Of a DNA stretch of 9,759 bases, positions 1-5,172 are shown piece after piece. Below the pieces are notes generated by a model, which was given only the letters and a program-made list of their open reading frames with translations, was not told where the DNA came from and searched no databases. The stretch is taken from positions 1 through 9,759 of the forward strand of contig JBBRTW010000261.1 of NCBI GenBank assembly GCA_038244055.1, read 5' to 3'. Source of the stretch: DASPKW01 sp038244055. GTDB lineage: Bacteria; Planctomycetota; Phycisphaerae; Tepidisphaerales; Tepidisphaeraceae. Numbering within the stretch: the stretch's first letter is position 1; each line of letters begins with the position of its first letter. Made by a program: the position numbers and the translations under genes.

Positions 1-7
1 CCCCTAG

Positions 8-469
8 TCCCGGGCGCTCACGCTGCTGTCAGCGCTGGGGACCCGCACGGGCTGGGACGTCAAGCGGCTTGCCACCTATCTCTCCACGCGCGTGCGCCAG
101 ACCGCGCGCGTGGGCATCTACGAAACATCGCGCGTCGCGGCCGTGCCCACCGCGCTCAAGGCGCGCTATCTGTCTCCGACGAAGTTCGAAGGCAAGCCGG
201 CCGTGCAGGTTGTGCCGGCCGTGCGATCGCTCATTCACTTCGCCTATCTCAATCTCATGGAAGAGTGGCCCTTCCACGGGCCATTCGATTTCATCTTCTG
301 CCGTAACGTCATGATCTATTTTGACAAGCCCACGCAGGAGCGGCTGGTCAACCGGTTTTACGGGATTCTCGACCGCGGCGGCTTGCTCTTTACCGGGCAT
401 TCCGAATCCCTCACGGGAGTCAAGCATCCTTTTTCTTATGTGCAGCCAACCATTTACGCCAAGGCCTGA
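8..469 (+). CDS. cheR: Chemotaxis protein methyltransferase CheR, C-terminal part (5' truncated)
   Basis: This is the SAM-dependent methyltransferase domain of CheR, which methylates glutamates on the cytoplasmic part of chemoreceptors. The frame reads through a family-typical block near 284-318 (PFDFIFCRNVMIYFDK), followed by RGGLLFTGHSESL at about 380-415, which is the C-terminal signature of CheR. The N-terminal helical domain and the first SAM-binding glycine motif lie outside the window. The frame is open leftward to a TAG at 5-7, exactly where the conserved E-P-Y of CheR is expected, and several conserved positions in the first 100 bases look altered (Y where the ribose-binding Asp of the ATD(I/L)S motif should be, codon 77-79; Arg for hydrophobic residues at 65-67 and 95-97). 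Downstream of about 100 the match is normal. I read this as sequence error at a contig edge; a decaying gene is the alternative. It ends 26 bp before cheD. Confidence 0.9.
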   Translation, partial: SRALTLLSALGTRTGWDVKRLATYLSTRVRQTARVGIYETSRVAAVPTALKARYLSPTKFEGKPAVQVVPAVRSLIHFAYLNLMEEWPFHGPFDFIFCRNVMIYFDKPTQERLVNRFYGILDRGGLLFTGHSESLTGVKHPFSYVQPTIYAKA

Positions 470-495
470 AGCGAGCCCGGGCGAGGTACCGTTCA

Positions 496-972
496 GTGAA
501 TGTCATCGTCAGCGTCTCCGACGCCAAAACATCCCGAGACCCCGCGAGCGTACTGGCCACGTATTCGCTGGGGTCATGCATCGGTGTCTCGCTTTACGAC
601 CCGGTGGCCAAGATCGGAGGCATGCTTCACTTCCAGTTGCCCACCTCCACATTGGATGCCGCCAAGGCCAAGGAGCGGCCGCTCATGTTCGCCGATACCG
701 GGATGGAATGCCTCATCGGGCAGATGCAGTCGATCGGCGCGGCCAAGAAACATCTCAAGGTCAAGCTCGCCGGCGCGGCCCAGATCCTCAACGACAACAA
801 CTTGTTCAACATCGGCCGGCGGAATCACACCGCCATCCGCAAGATTCTCTGGCAGCATGGGCTATTCGTCGATGGTGAAGATATCGGCGGCTCCAGCCCG
901 CGCACCATGTACCTGGCCATCGCCGATGGCACGGTCACGATCAAAACCCAGGGAAACAGTCTTAATCTCTGA
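496..972 (+). CDS. cheD: Chemoreceptor glutamine deamidase CheD
   Basis: CheD converts particular glutamines of chemoreceptors to glutamate, creating sites for CheR, and in other bacteria it also binds and stimulates CheC-type phosphatases. The 158-residue product has the usual family length. The papain-like catalytic residues are visible: Thr22 (LATYSLG), Cys28 in LGSC, and His45 in MLHF. The 6- and 17-residue offsets around the cysteine match the T. maritima triad (Thr21, Cys27, His44). The conserved SLYDP and later GGSSPRTMYL blocks are also present. The start is GTG at 496, preceded by a purine-rich GGGCGAGG ending near 486; this gives the short N-terminus expected for CheD. It lies 26 bp after cheR and 14 bp before the first cheY. 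Co-occurrence with CheX-type rather than CheZ phosphatases fits the known CheC/CheX/CheD group of systems. Confidence 0.95.
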   Translation: MNVIVSVSDAKTSRDPASVLATYSLGSCIGVSLYDPVAKIGGMLHFQLPTSTLDAAKAKERPLMFADTGMECLIGQMQSIGAAKKHLKVKLAGAAQILNDNNLFNIGRRNHTAIRKILWQHGLFVDGEDIGGSSPRTMYLAIADGTVTIKTQGNSLNL

Positions 973-986
973 AACGAGCAACAGTC

Positions 987-1373
987 ATGGGTTATCGATT
1001 TCTCATCGTGGACGACTCCGCCACCACCCGCGCCATCATCCGGCGCACGATCCAAATGGCCCAGGTGCCGGCCGACAAGGTGCTGGAGGCTTCGAACGGC
1101 ATGGATGCTCTGCGCCTGCTTGCCGGCGAGCCGATCGACCTGGTTCTGGCTGACCTGCACATGCCGGAGATGGATGGCGTCGAGATGACCCGCCGGCTGC
1201 TGGCGGATCCGGCCATCTGTCATATCCCGGTGGTGATCCTGTCGGCCGAGCCCAGCGCCGAACGACTGGAGCAACTCAAGCGCGACGGCGTGCGCGGATA
1301 CCTGCGCAAGCCGTTTACCCCTGAGGGCGTGCGGAATCTGATCACCCAAACATTGGAGGCATGTCATGCTTGA
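987..1373 (+). CDS. cheY: Single-domain response regulator, CheY-type (first copy)
   Basis: This 128-residue protein is a stand-alone receiver domain with no output domain, as in CheY. The acidic pocket is Asp9-Asp10 (FLIVDDSATTR), the predicted phosphorylated residue is Asp56 (LVLADLHMPEMDG), the switch Ser/Thr is Ser86 (VVILSAEPS) and the conserved lysine is Lys108 (LRKPFTPEG). All residues needed for phosphotransfer are present. The switch position is Ser followed by Ala-Glu, unlike the Thr-Thr-Glu of the second copy at 3445. The ribosome binding site is weak (ACGAG at 974-978). Its 3' end overlaps the CheX-like gene by 8 bp, so the two are probably translated together and may work as a regulator/phosphatase pair. 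Which of the two CheY proteins binds the flagellar switch cannot be told from sequence. Confidence 0.9.
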   Translation: MGYRFLIVDDSATTRAIIRRTIQMAQVPADKVLEASNGMDALRLLAGEPIDLVLADLHMPEMDGVEMTRRLLADPAICHIPVVILSAEPSAERLEQLKRDGVRGYLRKPFTPEGVRNLITQTLEACHA

Positions 1374-1824
1374 AACTCTTTCCGATTCCGTGGCCAACAG
1401 CCTGGTCGATGCGCTGGAGCAAATGGCGTTCATCTCGGCCCTGCCGCCGGAGTCGCCGCTCGCGGTTCCCACTCAGGCCCTGCTGATCCGCATCGGCTTT
1501 CGCGGTCCGGTTTGCGGGCGGATCGATCTTCTGGCGGATGAGGCGGTCGGTGTGCTCATCGCCTGCAATGTCCTAGGCCCGGACTGCATCGATGCCCCCT
1601 TCCGCGCCCGCGACGCGCTGAAAGAGCTTCTCAATGTCACCTGTGGAACGTTCCTGGCGCAGTATCCCCCTGTTCCGGGTCAGGCATTCGAGATGTCGAT
1701 CCCGGAGGTTCAGCCTCTCGACTGCGTGACCTGGGAATCGATGCTCGCCCAGGGGGATTTCGCGCCGTTTGATGCCGAAGGACATGCGCTGGCCATTCGT
1801 CTGGCGGATCGCAACCCATCATGA
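1366..1824 (+). CDS. Divergent CheX/CheC-type CheY-P phosphatase
   Basis: This 152-residue protein is weakly conserved overall but carries the active-site signature of the CheC/CheX/FliY phosphatases: Asp83-x3-Glu87-x2-Asn90 (DALKELLN) and Pro113 exactly 22 residues further on. In this family the Glu and Asn enter the receiver active site and speed hydrolysis of the CheY aspartyl phosphate. A start helix (SLVDALEQMAFI) and a beta-rich stretch with IGFRGPVCGRIDL before the signature also fit a CheX fold. Only one signature is present, as in CheX; CheC usually has two. ATG at 1366 overlaps the end of cheY by 8 bp, with GGAGG at 1355-1359 as ribosome binding site. The stop overlaps the cheB start as ATGA. 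The overlap with cheY suggests that CheY is its substrate. Fold assignment is by motif; the exact subfamily is uncertain. Confidence 0.75.
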   Translation: MLETLSDSVANSLVDALEQMAFISALPPESPLAVPTQALLIRIGFRGPVCGRIDLLADEAVGVLIACNVLGPDCIDAPFRARDALKELLNVTCGTFLAQYPPVPGQAFEMSIPEVQPLDCVTWESMLAQGDFAPFDAEGHALAIRLADRNPS

Positions 1825-2909
1825 GCCTCTCAACCACAAAACCTCTGGCGTCCGCGACCCGGGCCATCCGCGTGCTGATTGTCGATGACTCGGCCGTCGT
1901 GCGGCAACTGCTTTGCCGCGAACTGGCCCGCTACCCGCAGATTCAAGTCGTCGGCACAGCGCCCGACCCCTATGTGGCCCGCGACATGATCGTCGAGCTT
2001 GCCCCCGATGTGCTGACATTGGACGTCGAGATGCCGCGAATGGATGGCCTGACGTTTCTCCGCAAGCTCATGGCCCATCGCCCGATGCCGGTAATCGTCC
2101 TCAGCTCTCTGACCGGTCGCGGCACCGAGATGGCCCTGGAGGCGATGGAGGCCGGGGCGATCGAAGTGCTGGCCAAGCCATCCTCGGCCTACGAACTGGG
2201 CAATGTCGGCGGCCTGCTGGCGCAGAAGATCCAACTGGCCGCCCGGTCCCGGCCGAGAATCGTCGCACCGGCGGCCGTCGCCAGCATCGCGGATAAGCGC
2301 ACCGCCCTGACGCGCACCAGCGACCGCATCCTGGCAATCGGCGCTTCCACCGGCGGCGTGCAGGCGCTGAGCCAGGTGCTGGCGGCGTTTCCGCCCGGCG
2401 CGCCCGGCACCGTCATCGTCCAGCACATGCCCGCGCGTTTCACCGCATCGTTCGCGCAACGTCTGAATTCCATTTGCGCCGTCGAGGTCAAAGAGGCCGT
2501 CGATGGCGACAGCGTCGTCCCCGGCCGGGTGCTGATCGCGCCGGGCGGAAAGCACATGCTCTTGCATCGCTCGGGCGCGAGCTACTATGTGGCCATCCAG
2601 GATGGCCCGGAGGTTTTTCACCAGAAACCCAGTGTCGAGGTCCTCTTCGATTCGGTCGCGCGTTACGCCGGCAAGAACGCCGTGGGCGCGATCCTCACCG
2701 GCATGGGCGCTGATGGAGCGCGCGGGCTGCTCAACATGCGAAACGCCGGCGCGCGCACCGTCGCCCAGGATGAGGCCTCGTGCATCGTCTTCGGCATGCC
2801 GGCCGAGGCGATCAAATGCGGCGCAGCCCAGCAAATCGTCTCTCTCGAACAAATCGCACCGACCCTGATTCAACTGGCGCGGCAGGATGCCGTGCCACAA
2901 ACTTTGTGA
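1821..2909 (+). CDS. cheB: Chemotaxis response regulator protein-glutamate methylesterase CheB
   Basis: CheB removes methyl groups from chemoreceptors (and deamidates glutamines) when phosphorylated by CheA, giving adaptation together with CheR. The 362-residue product has the standard two domains: a receiver at about 16-130 with Asp22-Asp23, phosphorylated Asp68 (TLDVEMPRMDG) and Lys119, then a linker of about 40 residues rich in Ala/Arg, then the esterase at about 167-355. The catalytic triad is visible as Ser176 (GASTGG), His202 (VQHMP) and Asp298 (TGMGADG). The spacings of 26 and 96 residues equal those of the enteric enzyme (Ser164, His190, Asp286). The start overlaps the preceding CheX-like gene (ATGA at 1821-1824) and there is no strong ribosome binding site, so it is probably translated by coupling. 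It sits between the two CheX-type genes. Confidence 0.97.
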   Translation: MSLSTTKPLASATRAIRVLIVDDSAVVRQLLCRELARYPQIQVVGTAPDPYVARDMIVELAPDVLTLDVEMPRMDGLTFLRKLMAHRPMPVIVLSSLTGRGTEMALEAMEAGAIEVLAKPSSAYELGNVGGLLAQKIQLAARSRPRIVAPAAVASIADKRTALTRTSDRILAIGASTGGVQALSQVLAAFPPGAPGTVIVQHMPARFTASFAQRLNSICAVEVKEAVDGDSVVPGRVLIAPGGKHMLLHRSGASYYVAIQDGPEVFHQKPSVEVLFDSVARYAGKNAVGAILTGMGADGARGLLNMRNAGARTVAQDEASCIVFGMPAEAIKCGAAQQIVSLEQIAPTLIQLARQDAVPQTL

Positions 2910-2915
2910 GGAATT

Positions 2916-3428
2916 ATGTCCCAAGCACCCCCCGAGATGGCCCCAACCATCAATCCCAAGCTGATCGTGCCCTTCGTCAATGCCGTGCGCAGTGTCTTCG
3001 CCAAGATGGTGGGGGTCCAGACCACGCTGGAGCGGCCGCACGTCAAGACCTTTCCCGCGCCGACATATGACGTATCGAGCATCATCGGCTTTTCCGGCGA
3101 TGTGATCGGCTCGGTGGTGGTCAGCTTCCAGCGCGCCGCGGCCGAGAAACTCGTCGAAGCCTTCGCCGGCATGGCGATCGCCTACGACAGCCCGGATTTT
3201 GCCGATGCCGTGGGCGAGCTGGCCAACATGATCGCCGGCGGCGCTAAAAAGCATCTTGGCCACGCTGCCGCGATCACCGTCCCCAGCGTGATTCTGGGGG
3301 CTGGCCACGTCATCGCACGCCTCAGCGATGTGCCGTGCATCGTCATTCCCGGCACCACGCCGGTTGGCGCATTCGCCCTCGAAATCAGCATCAAGCAGCT
3401 CAAAGCGCCGCAGGTCAACGACAACTAG
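2916..3428 (+). CDS. cheX: CheX, CheY-P phosphatase
   Basis: CheX ends the chemotactic signal by hydrolysing CheY-P. The 170-residue protein shows the family's helix signature Asp97-x3-Glu101-x2-Asn104 in DAVGELANMIAGGAKKHL, where Glu and Asn are the catalytic residues. It is followed by the TVPSVILG strand and a C-terminal FALEISIK strand that are typical of CheX. The proline after Asn104 is at 19 residues, closer than in the divergent copy at 1366. The first 12 residues (SQAPPEMAPTIN) are probably a disordered lead. ATG at 2916 follows a good ribosome binding site, GAGGA at 2908-2912, which overlaps the cheB stop. It lies 16 bp before the second cheY, its likely partner. This is the conventional CheX of the operon. 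Confidence 0.92.
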   Translation: MSQAPPEMAPTINPKLIVPFVNAVRSVFAKMVGVQTTLERPHVKTFPAPTYDVSSIIGFSGDVIGSVVVSFQRAAAEKLVEAFAGMAIAYDSPDFADAVGELANMIAGGAKKHLGHAAAITVPSVILGAGHVIARLSDVPCIVIPGTTPVGAFALEISIKQLKAPQVNDN

Positions 3429-3444
3429 AAACAAGGAATGACTT

Positions 3445-3825
3445 ATGAAAGTGCTACTGGTCGATGATTCGCGCACCATGCGCAATATCCAGAAAAAAGT
3501 GATGGAGCAGTTCGGCCCGATGGAGTTTTCCGAGGCCGCCGATGGCGTGGAAGCGCTGTCGGTGATCGCCGCCACCCCGCAGGGATTCGAGTTGATCCTG
3601 ATCGACTGGAACATGCCCCACATGGATGGGCACACGCTGGTCCTGCGCATCCGCGAGAAAGACAAGCTCACGCCCTTGATCATGGTCACCACCGAGTCCG
3701 AGAAACAGCGCGTGGTCGATGCCATCAAGGCGGGCGTGAACAACTATGTGATCAAGCCGTTCACACCCGATCAATTGATTGGCCGGGTCAAGCAGACCCT
3801 CGAAAAGCGGAAAGCGGCCGCATAA
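3445..3825 (+). CDS. cheY: Single-domain response regulator, CheY-type (second copy)
   Basis: This is a 126-residue receiver with no output domain. Asp7-Asp8 (LLVDDSRTMR), phosphorylated Asp54 (LILIDWNMPHMDG), switch Thr82 (IMVTTESEK) and Lys104 (YVIKPFTPDQL) are all present. The VDDSRTMR start, the DWNMP motif and VTTE are closer to the classical flagellar CheY than the first copy at 987, so this is the better candidate for the protein that binds the motor switch; that is inference. AAGGA at 3433-3437 is a good ribosome binding site 7 bp before the ATG. It follows cheX by 16 bp and precedes the DUF342/FapA-like gene by 33 bp. Confidence 0.93.
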   Translation: MKVLLVDDSRTMRNIQKKVMEQFGPMEFSEAADGVEALSVIAATPQGFELILIDWNMPHMDGHTLVLRIREKDKLTPLIMVTTESEKQRVVDAIKAGVNNYVIKPFTPDQLIGRVKQTLEKRKAAA

Positions 3826-3858
3826 GCCTTTTCGCCTCGCCCCCGCTAAGGAGTCGAT

Positions 3859-5067
3859 ATGTCCAGCATGGAAAACGAATCGGATGTGATCGTGGCCTCG
3901 GAAGAAATCTCCCCGCCGGCCGAGCCGCTGGAGCTGCTGGAGGTTGCCGCCGCGGAGAGTGGGTCGGAGGCCGGCAACTACTACGATCGTTCCCGGATTC
4001 GCCTGGCGCAGGCCGGGCAGCCGATCGCCAAAGTGCTGGTGCGGGAGAAAATCCGGCTTGGACCCAATGTCGAGTTCTCACCCGATGGCCAGCAGATTCT
4101 CGCGAAAGAGCCGGGCCAGGTGAATTGGCATTCCGGCCGGATCTGGGTGGAAAGCGTGCTGGAGATTCGCGGCGATGTGGATTTCACCACGGGATGCATC
4201 GAGTTCGCCCACGATGTGTCCGTCCGCGGGAGCGTGCTGGACCTGTTCAAGATCACCAGCGGCGGAACCGTACGGGTGGGACATGCGGTGGAGGCCGCCC
4301 ACATACAGGCGGCCGTCGATCTTCTCGTCAATGGCCCCATCGTGGGCAAGGGCAAGGGCCACTGCATCATCGGGCAGAACGTGCATGCCAAGCACATCAG
4401 CAACGTTACGATCGAAGCCGGCAAGGACGTGATCGCAAAAACGGAGATCACCCACAGCCACATCTCCTGCGGCGGCAAGCTCGCCGTGGAGCGCGGTTCA
4501 CTGATGGCCAGCCAGGTGGTGGCCAATGGGGGCGTCCATTGCGGTATTCTCGGATGCGCGGCGGGTCTGCCCATGGTCATCGAAGTCGGGGTCGATCCCG
4601 CGCTTCGCCGCCTGGTGAGTGAGCAACTCGTCAAGATCGAGGCCGACCAGAAGAAAATCGAAAAGATCAAGCAGACCGTCGAGCCGCTCATGCGCAATGC
4701 CAAGGGACTCTCGGCGGCCCAGAAGGAGCAGGCCACGGAGTTACTCTTCCGCGCCAGCGAAGTCGAGGATCAAAATCGCAAAACCATCGGCCTGCTCCGA
4801 CAGAGAAGCGAGGATGCCGCATCGCAAAGCCATGCCGAGGTCCATGTTGAGCAGTTGCTTTGCGCGGGCGTGATCCTGCGGATGGGAGGACTGGAGGCCG
4901 CTATCGTCGCGCCGCTTCGAGGCCCGATCAAAATAGGCGTCGGCCAACATCGCGGCGAGCGCCGCATCCTGGCCACGTCGCAGGGACGAAGCGGGGCCTG
5001 CCAACCCCTGCCCTCGCATCCGGCGGTCGACCATGTGATGGACAAACTCCAGAGGTTGCTGGTTTGA
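3859..5067 (+). CDS. DUF342/FapA-like polymer-type beta-helix protein
   Basis: The 402-residue product matches the FapA (flagellar assembly protein A, DUF342) layout. It has an acidic, probably disordered N-terminus (1-40), then glycine-spaced beta-strand repeats at about 85-245 (for example EIRGDVDFTTG, VRGSVLDLFKITSGGTVRVGHAVEA, VNGPIVGKGKG, IEAGKDVIAKTEI, SCGGKLAVERGSL). A charged, probably coiled-coil helix follows at about 250-320, and then a closing strand block (VILRMGGLEAAIVAPLRGPIKIG). Order and spacing fit the family, but the N-terminal half is short, since many members are 450-650 residues. In Vibrio, FapA links a sugar-transport signal to polar flagellar assembly. Position as last gene of a chemotaxis operon supports a motility role, possibly in localisation. 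TAAGGAG at 3847-3853 is a strong ribosome binding site. The tail after about 370 has no clear family match. Precise function unknown. Confidence 0.78.
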   Translation: MSSMENESDVIVASEEISPPAEPLELLEVAAAESGSEAGNYYDRSRIRLAQAGQPIAKVLVREKIRLGPNVEFSPDGQQILAKEPGQVNWHSGRIWVESVLEIRGDVDFTTGCIEFAHDVSVRGSVLDLFKITSGGTVRVGHAVEAAHIQAAVDLLVNGPIVGKGKGHCIIGQNVHAKHISNVTIEAGKDVIAKTEITHSHISCGGKLAVERGSLMASQVVANGGVHCGILGCAAGLPMVIEVGVDPALRRLVSEQLVKIEADQKKIEKIKQTVEPLMRNAKGLSAAQKEQATELLFRASEVEDQNRKTIGLLRQRSEDAASQSHAEVHVEQLLCAGVILRMGGLEAAIVAPLRGPIKIGVGQHRGERRILATSQGRSGACQPLPSHPAVDHVMDKLQRLLV

Positions 5068-5172
5068 ACGGGCCCGCTGGAGGTGCATCGTGGATGTGAA
5101 TGGGTTACCCTCCTCCGTCATGTCGCGAGGGTTCGAGGGTCGAGCACCCGATCGTTGGCGGAAGGAGTTCAC

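Noticed and set aside
1830..3743. Minus-strand open frame of 637 codons opposite cheB, cheX and cheY
   Set aside because: It covers three well-supported chemotaxis genes on the other strand and has low-complexity, His/Asp/Gly-rich composition with no domain; a codon-bias shadow.
5130..5160. Terminator hairpin between the chemotaxis operon and the phosphoesterase gene
   Set aside because: The only stem seen, GGGT/ACCC around a 5-base loop, is four base pairs with no T-run; too weak to call.
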